From: Laccaria trichodermophora
Lineage: Eukaryota > Basidiomycota > Agaricomycetes > Agaricales > Hydnangiaceae
Direction of reading: 5' to 3'
Assembly: GCA_018417955.1 (NCBI GenBank)
Contig: JACTVC010000014.1
Span: 1,178,001 to 1,242,000, forward strand
Length of the DNA: 64,000 bases
Made by a program: the position numbers and the translations under genes. The notes below the pieces were generated by a model that made no database searches, was not told where the DNA came from, and saw only the letters and a program-made list of their open reading frames with translations. Shown one piece after another: positions 22,461 to 33,403 of the stretch (position 1 is its first letter; each line of letters opens with the position of its first letter).

Positions 22461-23215
22461 AGGATTGAGGACTGTGGCTATGACGACATTTGTCTGACAA
22501 CTTCAACGACTTTGCTACTCTTTCTTGTACTCGCGGGTGACCAGCTGTCCATCACTCGATTACGTGCTCTCGAACCAATCCGAAGTGGCCATGAAAGTGG
22601 AAGCAATGCGATGTTTGGGAGTGCAGGGAATCCGGGACTGTTTCATGCGAACATTGCGGATCTTCTAGGTCCTCGACGCATTTGGAAAACCTGACACCCA
22701 TCTGCGCGATCCTGATTCCAATTCATTATCATGCGAGGATACATGTACCAAAGGCAAAAAATCACCACCTGCCGTGTTCTGGCCACCATCTAAGCTGCCG
22801 GCTCCAGCAACTCTCAAACCCCCAACTAACCTGTGGCCAGGGCCTGCAACTCTCAAACCCCCAACTAATCTCGGTCCACCCCTCGAAAATCCAGCGGCGA
22901 CGCCAGTTGAAGATGTCGGCAAAAGCAGTGGTGGATGAGAGTGTTGCAAGAGAACCAGAGGGCGGCTTTAAACGAGATCGAGAAGATGGAAGGTTTTGGA
23001 AAGAACCCCTTGGTTGTGATGAAGACTCAGGGGAAGGGGTGAGTGAGTGGTCGAGTCGCACTGTCGTTGTGGTTGTACAGTACAGAGTGTGAACCATGAA
23101 ATTTCACTAAGTCCTGTGTCACAAAAGCGTGACCCTGCCAAAGGGTGTTCGTTTGTCCCAGCCGTTTCTTGAATGGAGCTTGCGGAGTTTGAAGAAACGG
23201 CTGGTCACGAGCCTA
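22454..23215 (-). repeat. Right 762-bp inverted repeat arm
   Basis: Reverse complement of 16630-17391, ending ...gagccta at 23215. Confidence 0.8.
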
Positions 23216-23216
23216 C

Positions 23217-23366
23217 GCATGCAAGTCCACGCTTGCTGGCGCAAGCGTGGATATATGCTCACAGCCGAGACACTTCCTGCAATTTGAAGGACCTGAAGAT
23301 GTGAAGTCTTCTCCTCCTTTCCGCTTCCGACTATTGCGGCACTTTTCACAGGTTTTGTTTGAGTTC
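23217..23366 (+). repeat. About 150-bp direct repeat, left of the Ngaro element
   Basis: Runs from cgcatgcaagtcc to gttttgtttgagtt and matches 29427-29576. It includes a 10-bp-stem hairpin at 23227-23250 (ccacgcttgc/gcaagcgtgg). Confidence 0.75.
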
Positions 23367-23496
23367 AAGAAGTATTTAGCCGTGACCACGGATCTATTGA
23401 TTTTTCTTATCTTTGCTTGTTATCAACAGAGCTTGCAACCTTGCGACGTAAAGTGACTGACTATGTTGCAGCACGGAGGATTTTACAGAGAAGACG

Positions 23497-23530
23497 TAGA
23501 TCCTGATTTTCTTCAAGTGGAGGAGCTGGC
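23497..23530 (-). repeat. Ngaro B2 split repeat
   Basis: 34 bp identical to 24161-24194 (tagatcctgattttcttcaa...ggagctggc). Confidence 0.8.
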
Positions 23531-23618
23531 AGCTCCGTAATTACACACAGATCATCAATGTACACTAGAAATATAAAAGATGTTGACATAGTTGAGTCTT
23601 TAGGGATGAGGTGGGAGG

Positions 23619-24097
23619 GTCTTGAGAAAAAATGCTCGTGTATTGTGCTGATCTGTGTTAGATGATCAGCCAAACTCCTTGTTTAAGTTGAAGAGGGGGT
23701 CGGCGGCGCCGAGGAAGCGAGATTCTCACCGTGCAAAATAATAGTCTTCGTTGTTGAAGAGAGAACAGCGGCACCTGGAAGACTATTATTTGAAGAGAGG
23801 TGAGAGTTCGTCCTGCAAGGGGAAGCATGACGTGCTTACCTGGGATGTCTCACAAGAGCTGGGAGGCAGCACAAAGGAGAGACCCAGGCTATATACCTCT
23901 TTACGAACCATAGCGCCTGACTCAGCGTCGCTATTGAATAGCACTGAGCCATGGCAGCATGAAGAGAGGTATTATTCAGGAGATGAGTAAGTGACTTGCG
24001 GCAGTGCCGCTGATGAATTCGGCGAGGCCGAATTCACGTGAGCTGGGCCCAGAGGCTTCTGAAAATGCTCCCCTCCCTTGGAACCCGCATTTATGAC
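23619..24097 (-). repeat. Ngaro A2 split repeat, 479 bp
   Basis: Aligns without gaps to 28859-29337; the few differences are mostly transitions. Confidence 0.85.
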
Positions 24098-24160
24098 AAC
24101 CTCTGCCAAAGCGCTCTTACTGAGGGTCACAGGTAGCCGATAAACGATCTAGTCTTTGAC

Positions 24161-24194
24161 TAGATCCTGATTTTCTTCAAGTGGAGGAGCTGGC
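24161..24194 (-). repeat. Ngaro B1 split repeat
   Basis: 34 bp identical to 23497-23530, just downstream of the recombinase gene. Confidence 0.8.
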
Positions 24195-24281
24195 GACTAT
24201 AAGTCGTGAAAATGTTGTGTGTGGGGGATGGTGGTGGTAGAGAAGATGATAGCGAAAGCACTTGAAGATGGTTTGGAAAGA

Positions 24282-25616
24282 TTAAAGAAGGGTACAGAAA
24301 CAAATTGCGGCAAGCTGTTGCTCGGCTCGTATGGTAGGATTGTCACGTATGTAGATTTTCCATGCTTGGGAGGACCAACGACCGAGTGCTTGAATAACGG
24401 ACTCTGAGAGGCCTAAGCTGGCGTAATACGTAGCTGCGCCAACACGTGGGGAGTGACCACCAAAGTCCCTGTCAAGGAGCAAGAAGAATTTTCGGTCGAA
24501 CCAAGAGCGGGTGGGAATGGATCCATTAGCGCAGATGAATAGAGTGGGGCGAGTGCCATGCCGGCGGTCACGGTGTGTTATATAGTCGTGCATGAGTGCA
24601 ATAGGGTTGGCGGAATCGTGGTGAGTGAATAGTACATCTGTACCATGATAGAACGGGTCTCCCTTGTTGTGAAGCGTTCACTCTGAACTTCTCGCATAGC
24701 TGAAGCCAAGAGGGAAGGAGGAGGCAAGAATGGGTGGATCTGGGATCAACACCCATGAGTGAGCAATGAGCAGTTACAAGATACTCAGCTGGCCCAACAT
24801 GATTATGCATACTGTAGGAAGTACAGTTATACAAAGCACTACATGTAGTGCAAGAGGATGGCAAGACTGCTGACAAGGTGGTGGTTCAAGACAAAAGATC
24901 AATATATTATGTAAGATATCCAAATCTAGCCATATACCACTGTTTGACTATGGCCTCTGGGCATTCCCTTCCAATCCTATATCACACTTGTGGTAGGGAA
25001 GGTGATATTGCATGCAGTTATTCAGAAACGACAGTGACGCACGCTTAATCACTTTCCTCCAATCCCATTGATCTCTATCGTTTTTCCACACCAGCTCACC
25101 CAGACGATGACACCTGTAAAAACAGCAGGAAAGGAGTGTGGCAAAGAGGAGGTCGTCGTATGCATGGGTGGTATACGCGACATGCGCAAAAGCTTCGAGA
25201 TGGGAGAGGTGAAGTGGTTGCTTCCGACGAATCGGGTCCGCGCGAATTTTCTTGGATCCCCATATGGTCGATTGGACAAGGGGATGCGCCCGATTGGTGT
25301 CAAATTCAGGGTAGATGTCTTTGAGAAAGTGTCACGCGCCTGTGAGATATTTTGGACCAGAGGCTATGTATTTTGATGTGTAAGCGATATACCGTGCCAG
25401 GGTCTGAGGAGTAGGGGTGAGGGGCAAGGAGAACTTGAGGCAGAAGGAGATGTAGTCCCGGGCTCCAGTGGCGTAGCCCTTTATCGTGCTTATTTCGATA
25501 GAATTCACTTGAAGGTGTAAAGCACGATCATCAATGGACTCAAGCGACATTGAAGGGCGGACAGTCTGCCTATGAGTGGACTGTCCACCCAAGATGCCTA
25601 AAAGGACTTCCTCCAT
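24282..25616 (-). pseudogene. Ngaro tyrosine recombinase, broken
   Basis: The N-terminal core-binding part reads from 25616 (ISTIKGYATGARDYISFCL, then a helix rich in Tyr/Thr) and overlaps the end of the RT frame by 19 nt. The catalytic part has the box I Arg (FYRCHRLGELVW, about 25105), the box II HxxR in GGHSPRVGAATYYASLG (about 24430-24460) and the terminal GRWSSQAWKIYIR with the nucleophile Tyr (about 24340-24380). Two lesions: a TGA (about 25334) where CGA is expected after KYLTGA, and a solo LTR at 24668-24986 between boxes I and II. The R-HxxR-Y set survives, so the damage is recent. Confidence 0.85.
24668..24986 (-). mobile_element. Solo LTR, 319 bp, with 5-bp target duplication CTTGT
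   Basis: Inverted copy of the LTR at 7785-8103, about three differences in 319 bp. It is flanked by CTTGT at 24663-24667 and 24987-24991. It interrupts the tyrosine recombinase frame, which continues in register on the other side once the LTR and one CTTGT are ignored. Confidence 0.9.
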
Positions 25617-27440
25617 CGCGCCGGCAGGAGATCACGAGGTGGATCGAAAAGGTGGACGCGGATGGATGGAAATTTTCGATGAAATTCATCGAAAAGAAGG
25701 CGAGATAGTAAATCAGCCTTGATATTTTGTTTGCCCTCGATATGCCGAACACGCAAGTCAATTCCAGAGCAGAGAATAACTTGAGCAACGCCAAGGAGAA
25801 TACTACTGTGCATAGGTTGAGCTGCGGATAAGCTGTTAAAAACCCCAACAGAGTCGAGGCTATCTGTAAAGATCAAAAGGTGTGCGGGAGGATGTGCAAA
25901 GTTAGATGTGATGTAATGGATTGCAGACAGGATCGCGAGCAGTTCGAGGAAGAATATGTCAACTTTCTCGGCGTTGGGTGTCACGTTTTCGGAGTGGATT
26001 TTATAGACAAAGCCTTCGTCGTTGTATGTGAAAGCAAAGGCGTCAGATAAGTTGGCATTGGTCCAAACAGTGAGGTCGGCATGGGAGTCATCCCAGAATC
26101 CGCTGTCGACAAAACGAACACCGATGGCTTTAGGTATCGTGTCTGCAAGCCATAATAAATCAGAACGGATGGTACTGTTGATGAAAATAGGGGGATTGCG
26201 TGTTTTTCCACTAGTTTTGCGGTAGAGTTCTGATAATGCGGGCCTACCCCATGGCAAGACATTTAGAACCCAGTTAAGGTGTCCACCGAGGCACTGCCAT
26301 TCACGGAGACGAGGTTGTCGGTTAGGTGTGGCGAGAAAGACGTGAATTTTTGAAATGATGTTGTCGATTGACTCAGGCGTTAAGGTGATAGTACCACAGT
26401 TGATGTCAACAAAGAATCCAATTATTTTTAAAACGTCGCCATGGTCTTGTTTCTTGTCTTCAAAGGGACACGAGATCATTTCCCAGAGTAACAATAATTG
26501 AACCTGGCAGTAAGGTCGGAGACGACCATGATAATAAACTAAGTTGTCATCAAAGTCCCATCCGAAGAAGTTGTCCATGTAAACATGTAAACTATTGATG
26601 TTGCACTTATAGATGGCAAGCCAGCAAATAAGACTAGAAACTGCACACCAACATCGTGGAGAAGCTCGGTTTCCAAACACAAGTCGTCTAACAATATAAA
26701 GTTGACCGTCGACTGTGACAATTTGCCGTAACTGCCAAATAGGGTGTGCTGGTAGATTGAGGAAGGCAGATGCGACATCGGATTTAAAAAGAATAAGATG
26801 CCGACCAGGATTTTCGGCTCGAGCTTGTCGTAATGTTTGGCCAAAAGGGTGCATATCATCATATTTGACATGTGCCTCAGAACGAGGTATGGAGTCGTTC
26901 AATCCCGAGCTTTTGTGATCGGTAACAACTCGTGGTTTTTCGTTTTGCCAAACTACAAACATTGGAAAGAATTTCATGTTAGGACGAAGAGTTGATAGAG
27001 GTAATGCCTTGGACCATCTGTTAGCGGACAACTCTTTGTCACGGAAGAGACGGATGGCGTCAAGATCAATATCCTCAGAGGCATAGTTTTCAGAGATGTC
27101 GGAGAGTTCATCTTTCCAATCTCCTTCATCAAACGGCCAGAATCCATTTCGAAGACCATGCATAACAGATTTGACAAAAGGCTGATTGGGATGATCACGA
27201 AGTAGGTGTTCAAACTGGTCAACATCAAATGGAGTGTCAACCTTGATGAAATCACGCATTTCGTCAAGAGTAGCTTGGATAGATGGGTCATTAATAAGAT
27301 GTGGTGGGGGACAAGGCAATGGAAGAGCGGATTCTGTGTCAAGAGCTGAAGGCGACATTTGTTTATTATTACTATTGGACCATACATAGCATTGACGAAA
27401 ACGCGGTGGATCAATAATGGACTGGTTTGTTCGTTTGCCA
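25598..27440 (-). CDS. Ngaro reverse transcriptase/RNase H
   Basis: A continuous frame. The first in-frame Met after the gag stop is at 27356-27358. RT motifs: KPRVVTDHKSSGLN, LILFKSDVASAFLNLP, a VFGNRASP block and the catalytic loop LHVYMDNFFGW (about 26565-26595; YMDN in place of YxDD). Then CPFEDKKQDHG, KIIGFFVD, and RLREWQCLGGHLNWVLNV. The RNase H-like part shows LTVWTNANLSDAF (about 26050-26085; the first Asp is Asn), FFLELLAIL, LIFTDSLDSV and a terminal HIEGKQNIKADLLSRLL. The frame is intact, but the TN replacement suggests the RNase H is inactive. Upstream in the same frame about 450 more codons are open, but these overlap the gag frames and I take them as non-coding. Confidence 0.85.
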
Positions 27441-27455
27441 GTACTCGGTAACGTT

Positions 27456-28811
27456 CTAGGCCCTTCCTGAGCTGCCGTTTCCGCCCTCTGAGTGGCGACT
27501 GCTATATCCTTTTCCACTGTGAGCCTCGAGAGAAGAGTTGCACGGCTCCTTTTCTCGTGCTTGATGTTTCCCTCCACATTCACAACAGATACCATGCTTG
27601 CGCCGATTGATACACGGGTCAGAACAGATCCCACGGTTCCAGTTTTGGCATGGTACTGTCGCGCGTTTTGCTGGAGTGTCATAGGAGTGTTCAGCCATTT
27701 CACGCTTTCGAAACATTTGCGCAAGGAGGGGGAGATGAAGCCGGCCACGGTCATCCATGCGATATGGGTTTCGTGCATAACGGTCTCAAGCTTCAATGTC
27801 GAACTGGATGGCAACACTAGCATCGAATGGAGCCACGCGGAAGAGGTCGATAACCATCTCGCAATAGCTTTGAAGCTCTTGTTGACAGTGAGGGAAGAGA
27901 AGAAGGACACCAGACTTCCAGGCAGTGAAGACCCTAATCCACTCAGCTTCATGCTTAACGGGCTTTTTCGCAGAGTACTGATCCTTTCGAACAAGCGCAT
28001 AACCCCCGGCAAAATCCTTGGCTTCATCTTGATGACTATAGCCTCGATCCATCGACGCGTAAAGTTTTTCGAAGTTAACATATTGGTCTTGAATGATATT
28101 CCGCCATATGGTGCGTGGAATCGGATCGACAAGCGGTTGGAGTTGCATGAGGTCGATGAGGGGGTCGACAGCTTTCTCCGAAGCATATGCTTGTCGCAGT
28201 TTCCACATAGTTTGTAGGTGGGAGTCATTAAGCGCATGTTCGGAGAGGGAGGTAAGGTGTGGAGCTGCAGCGAAAACCAAGGCTGGAATGGAAGATGAAG
28301 AAGATGAGGGGTGATTGTCAAGAAGGCTAACAATGTTGTCGAGAGAAAGCAGGCCGTCATGAGACGTGGACAGGGAACGCAGTTGTTCCAGCTTTGCTCG
28401 CAGCAAGCTCCATTCAACGTCCTCTGTAATATTAGCCGCTGGTTGCTGCTCTCCTTGAGATTCTCAAAGAAGCTGATCTCGCTTTTCTCGAAAGTCAGCG
28501 ACCTCTTCACCAGAAAGTCCAGAAGGAGTAGCTTCACGAGAGGGATGGTGAGAGACGTTTGAGGTCTGTGAGGGTTGTGTGGTTGACGAAGCCTGGGACG
28601 GTTGGCCTCGACTCTTGCGAGAGCTTTGTTGATGGAGCCATTGCTCCAGTTGCTGAACGTAGTCCCCTGCCTCGAGCGTCGTGGCCCCAAGCTCCCTAAG
28701 TCTTCCACTAAAATCCTCCACTGCCGCTCGTCCTTCCAAGACATCCTCCAAAACCTTCTGACATGCCGCCGCCTTTTGTTGAATAGTTTGAGCATTTCCT
28801 TCATCAGCCAT
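27456..28811 (-). pseudogene. Ngaro gag-like region, frameshifted
   Basis: Three successive minus frames make one gag-like protein: 28811-28464 starts MADEGNAQTIQQK and has a helical AGDYVQQLEQWLHQQ region; 28406-27786 holds a Leu-rich helical domain ending FDIEA; 27758-27456 has a Cys-rich tail (CQNWNRGICSDPC, CCECGGKH), resembling a zinc-knuckle in DIRS-type gag proteins. Frame changes near 28464 and 27786 are needed to join them. Programmed shifts are possible but decay is likelier. Confidence 0.6.
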
Positions 28812-28858
28812 TTCTTTCAGTTATGAGATATAGATCGCGGTGTTAGACGCGAAAGATA

Positions 28859-29337
28859 GTCTTGAGAAAAAATGCTCGTGTATTGTGCTGATCTGTGTTA
28901 GATGATCAGCCAAACTCCTTGTTTAAGTTGAAGAGGGGGTCGGCGGCGCCGAGGAAGCGAGATTCTCACCGTGCAAAATAATAGTCTTCGTTGTTGAAGA
29001 GAGAACGGCGGCACCTGGAAGACTATTATTTGAAGAGAGGTGAGAGTTCGTCCTGCAAGGGGAAGCACAACGTGCTTACCTGGGATGTCTCACAAGAGCT
29101 GGGAGGCAGCACAAAGGAGAGACCCAAGCTATATACCTCTCTACGAACCATAGCGCCTGACTCAGCGTCGCTATTGAATAGCACTGAGCCATGGCAGCAC
29201 GAAGAGAGGTATTATTCAGGAGATGAGTAAGTGACTTGCGGCGGTGCTGCTGACGAATTCGGCGAAGCCGAATTCACGTGAGCTGGGCCCAGAGGCCTCT
29301 GAAAATGCTCCCCTCCCTTGGAACCCACATTTACGAC
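28859..29337 (-). repeat. Ngaro A1 split repeat, 479 bp (element 5' end)
   Basis: See A2 at 23619-24097. Its outer boundary at 29337 is set by loss of similarity between the copies (…ttacgac|gagc versus …ttatgac|aacc). Confidence 0.85.
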
Positions 29338-29576
29338 GAGCATAATCGATCGTAGTTTAGTTCCAGTGTTTGGTTTATTTGATCTTGTTTGGCCTTGGCG
29401 CTGTGCACGTGCTCAACAAAATATCACGCATGCAAGTCCACGCTTGCGCCAGCAAGCGTGGATATATGCTCACAGCCGAGACACTTCCTGCAATTTGAAG
29501 GACCTGAAGATGTGAAGTCTTCTCCTCCTTTCCGCTTCCGACTATTGCGGCACTTTTCACAGGTTTTGTTTGAGTT
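29337..29576 (+). repeat. Flanking repeats right of the Ngaro element
   Basis: 29337-29432 is an inverted near-copy of the centre of the palindrome (22060-22161). 29427-29576 is a direct copy of 23217-23366, including its hairpin at 29438-29461, whose 4-nt loop is inverted (gcca versus tggc). Confidence 0.75.
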
Positions 29577-30530
29577 AACCTAGGGGGAAAGATTTTAATT
29601 GTGAACACTGCTTCTCGGAAGGTGTAAACATCTTTATTATTATTCTGTGTGCAGTGTACGCGCTGTCACCTGTGTTTTATGTAGCTCAAACTTCAAATTG
29701 CACTTAGACTATATACTTGGTAGTGGACCGTGGTACATGTGACCGTTTCTTACACGTGTTACATCATGTGATGTGTCCAGGGAGGGGTTGAGGTTGGGGA
29801 GTAGACCGGTGACCATTCTGTATATGAGAAGTACCTGCGATATACAGACTGGTAAATCTGAGTTTAAATCCACGTACCGCGCGGCTCCCACGCCTCTTTC
29901 CATAAAAGGTTCGATGATTTCTGACCTCCCCTAAACATGCACGCAAAATCTTCACGCGTACGCGCGACGTGCACCGCATTTCCACTGAATTTATGATCTC
30001 CATTTCATGAAATCGACACGTTTTCTCATGGACCACATGTCTGTATCATTTAACACCAACAAGGCACTTCAAGAGTTTAAAAATTTGCCTGTCACACTTC
30101 TCAAACCTGCATTTGATGTTCTTACTGCACGTTTACGGGATTTTTTGTCAGTGCAAATGTAGCAGACGCCAATATATTGGCTGTGCTTCTGAGATGTCAT
30201 AGCAGAAAGATGATTATGCGTTGGAAGCAAGGGCCAGAGAGAAAAGCAAATCGTAGACCGGATAGATTTGGCGTGGGCCGGACCGGATTGTTTAGGGGAG
30301 GTCAAAAATTACGAACCTTTTATGGCAACTGGCGTGGGAGCCGCGCGGTACGGGGATTTAAACTCAGACGTACCAGCCTGTATATTGAAGTTCTCATATA
30401 CAGGCTGGTCATGAGCCTAGTTGGGGAGCGACATTTCAGTGATTTGGAACCACATTACCATGATTTCGGTTTCGATAAACAATCCATATGCTTGGTTAAC
30501 CAAGTGGCAGAGTTCTCATACCTGTGGGCC
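29577..30530. repeat. Region with a diverged inverted repeat pair, no gene
   Basis: About 150 bp at 29790-29945 match 30290-30440 in reverse complement, sharing gtttaggggaggtca, cgaaccttttatgg and cgtgggagccgcgcggtac. Each has a terminal hairpin (ATATACAG...CTGTATAT). Ends read TAGGCTCATGACCAGCC on one side, like the composite at 16630. Likely MITE-type copies. Confidence 0.6.
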
Positions 30531-30532
30531 AT

Positions 30533-33149
30533 AGCAGCTGCTATCAAAATTCCGTATTTGGAAATTGATAGCAGCTGCTATCAAAAAATTCTGTAAACGG
30601 AAATTGACAGCAGCTGCTATCAAATCTGGTAAATAGTTCTCACACCTCTGCCTTGCCTTATATTTCGCATTTTCACCATTTTTTAGTTCTTCCTTTTGTC
30701 ACAGCCTCTATGCAGATACATCAGTAGTCTCAAAAAAAATTCCAGTTCTTCCACTGCATTGTAATGCCCCAAAGCAGCCAAAAATTTCAGAAAACACCTC
30801 AGAAGCACAATCATTCAGCATTGAATGATATAACAAATTTTCAAAAACTAAATTTAAATTCAATGAAACAATTTCTTGTTATAAAAATTGCACATAAAAC
30901 TGTAATAGTTGAAACCTTATGCATCCTCCAAGTTTCAGGAGATTTCATTGTGTTTCTATTGCATAGAACATGAAGAACAGATGTATCATTCAGTGGGGTA
31001 GTTTTTCACTAAATCTGCACATTCTGACAGAGATTAGCTGTGTCTAGAGCTTTTCCAATCTTCTTTAAAATTCACCATTGACATAGAGAATATGTCAAGA
31101 ATATGTAGCAACTCAAAGGAAATTTTAATATACAAATTAACTTATTTTTGCCAACTTGAGTCTGAGGTTGACTAGAAAACCAGTCTGAACTGGTAGCTTT
31201 GCAGCCCTAATATATCCCTTTGTAATAGTCTGTGAATTTTGGATATCCAAAACAAATAAAGTCTCAAGTGGTGCCCAAAACAGTAGAGGACATTGATCTT
31301 TTTTGGAAATCTTCATTGATGGGATGTTTTGGAGGCTGGCTGGGCTGCTCACCATTCTGATACAGTGTGAATCTAAACTTGCTAGATGGCTGCTTTGAAG
31401 GTGGCCCAATAAATGATTTATGACATGGTTTGACAATGTCCAACTCTTTTGCAAAGTTGATCTCTCCCCAGCAGCACCAATTCCTGTATGCAGTGCAGGA
31501 AAAGCTTGAGGTCTCATGCCTTCTCAGGACATGCTAGGGTTTTTTTTTTGGCTGATTGATAATTGGAAAATATCATTTTAGATGCAGCATCTGTATCATG
31601 GCTGTAACAGTTCTTGGCATCCCCAAACTCTGTAAGCAAGCAAATACTTGTCAGTTATGAATATAGTGCACAGGCCCAATGTATAGTATACAACCCATTT
31701 TTTGGGGATTTTCTGGATTTTGTATCGTATAAAAGTGACACAGTACTAACAAATCCCTCCTTTTTTCCTTTTTCCTCTTTCCTTTTTGGGAATTTTACTC
31801 TTTTTCCTTTTATATTCCCACAACTATGATACCCGGGCCAACCGGCCTGGTTATCATGGTTGTGGGAGTATAAAAGGAAAGAGAGAAAAATTCCCAAAAA
31901 GGAAAGAGAAAAAGAGAAAAAGGAGGGATTTCCTGACTTATAGTAACCTTTGTCTTGGTAAAAAATCCAGAAAATTACCACAAAATACATACTTACAGTG
32001 GCCACCAACCTGTGAGCATGACATTGATTGTTATACCACTTTTTCATGATACTTCTGATGGTGAAGAATCAAAGTATGTATGGTAGCATTCTCAACCCTC
32101 AAAAGAAATTCACAAGAATAAACGGGGTGTCTGCTATCCTTTCCTTCATATTGTTTTGAACCACATGAACCACAGGAATTTGTGCACTGATCCTTGTTAA
32201 TTCAACCTCCACATCCTTTTTTTTTCACACTTCCAACATTTCCTTGCTTCATATTTTATACTATGGACTGTCACAGAGGATTCAGAGATAAATTTTGAAA
32301 TTAGAATTTCTCAATAGGTTGACCTTCATCTGGTTTGATTTCAAAGAACTTAAATGGATACAATTTATCTGTGGATTGTAATAGTTTTATATCTGTGACA
32401 CTTTAGCTCAAATTTGCCACTCATTTTTAAAGATTATATTAGTACACTTGTAACACATTACACTCTAGAAAAATGTAACATCTCTGGTATACCATAAAAA
32501 AAAGATCTCATCTGAAGGCACATGATTGCTTTCACAATTTTGATTTTGGCAAGTGGATCAGGTGTTATTAATCCTGTGTAGATTTTTTATTTTTCTGTTG
32601 GGTATCCAGCATGTGTGTCTACCCTGAGTTATTTTTCTCACCAGGCAGTACACTTGGTCCTGCAACTGAAATATTTTCAGGTGGAAAAGGCATATTATAG
32701 AGCATTGCTTGGTTTTGAATAGTGTAAAGACTGCTAATTAGTTGCTTTCCTGATAATGAGGGCTGGGCCACTGGTAGAGTTTATTGCAATATGTTTGTGA
32801 AGCTCAGGGTATGAATTTGAGAGCTTCAACTCCTTTGCATTGAGATCTAGTTTCTGCCAGATTACATGTGCAGTTACTTTAGATGTTCCCCAAGCTGAAA
32901 GTACAGTTGATAAATGATTTTTTTGATTATCACGGGAAATGATGCTGCACGCAATAATGTTGTGGGAGGGGAAGATGTAAAAAATGTCGAAAATTCAAAG
33001 TACAGGACAAGACATGGGCGTGGGAACTATATGCCATACATGGCAGCATCCGAATACAGAAATCATAGCAGCTGCTAATGTTTCCATTCTCGGAATTATT
33101 TTGGTAGCAGCTGCTAATGTTTCCAAATATGGAAACATTAGCAGCTGCT
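30533..33149. mobile_element. Putative AT-rich element bounded by triple AGCAGCTGCT palindromes
   Basis: The palindrome AGCAGCTGCT occurs three times at each end: 30533-30542, 30570-30579, 30609-30618; and 33067-33076, 33106-33115, 33140-33149. Spacing is 34-39 bp. I saw no other copy in between. The interior is AT-rich and has no credible gene. The bounded-element interpretation is inference; no target duplication was identified, though agttctcatacct (30511) and agttctcacacct (30634) flank the left cluster. Confidence 0.45.
31706..31985. repeat. Long hairpin (MITE-like) inside the AT-rich region
   Basis: The core 31751-31931 is a near-perfect foldback (aaatccctcc ... ggagggattt) around a CG-rich tip (gggccaaccggcc). 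Weaker pairing extends outward to tttctggatttt/aaaatccagaaa. Frames over it are antisense mirrors of one another. Confidence 0.75.
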
Positions 33150-33403
33150 ACTACCCACAGCCATGGGAACTCCGCCGGCCAACCAAGTTGATGCTTCTCT
33201 TTCGGGCAACGAAAAAACGGTGCTGCTGGTACAGATGTGATAGGTTCCGGAAAGCAGGCGAGCAAGTAACACGGCAGACAGACTATGGCTAATTGTTGTA
33301 CAGAGATTATGAAGCCTCCAGAATCTGGATAATCTGTGACTTTGGAGTTTTCCGATGTTCCTACGAGATAAGGATGAGAATTGTTCTTCGTAAGTACAAG
33401 GGG

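Larger units (their letters stand above)
16630..23215. mobile_element. 6.6-kb composite repeat bounded by 762-bp inverted repeats
   Basis: Positions 16630-17391 reappear in reverse complement at 22454-23215 with few differences. The outer ends read TAGGCTCGTGACCAGCC and each carries its own hairpin (CCAGCC(A/G)TTTCTT ... AAGAAACGGCTGG). The arms contain mirrored 136-codon frames without recognisable domains. The interior holds a 212-bp tandem duplication, a GTC-rich block, an AT-rich satellite and a 700-bp palindrome. No transposase, RT or replicase seen, so class is unknown. Confidence 0.7.
23497..29337 (-). mobile_element. Ngaro/DIRS-type tyrosine-recombinase retrotransposon
   Basis: On the minus strand the order is A1 (29337-28859), gag-like region (28811-27456), reverse transcriptase/RNase H (to 25598), tyrosine recombinase (25616-24282), B1 (24194-24161), A2 (24097-23619), B2 (23530-23497). 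A1 and A2 are 479 bp each and nearly identical; B1 and B2 are identical over 34 bp. This A1-B1-A2-B2 split-direct-repeat layout defines Ngaro-type elements, which integrate by a tyrosine recombinase rather than a DDE integrase. It is inactive as it stands: gag is frameshifted and the recombinase has a stop and an inserted solo LTR. Confidence 0.85.

Noticed and set aside
27460..28804. The first about 450 codons of the long frame ending at 25598 as part of the RT protein
   Set aside because: They overlap the gag-like frames, which have the more credible motifs (coiled helix, Cys-rich tail); this part is Ser/Arg-rich and motif-free.
29850..29880. tRNA-like B-box (gagtttaaatccacg)
   Set aside because: No cloverleaf or A-box could be fitted; it is part of a diverged inverted repeat.
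32930..33400. Long C-terminal extension of the CDF transporter
   Set aside because: It runs into the AGCAGCTGCT repeat and has no similarity to the family; probably readthrough of repeat DNA.
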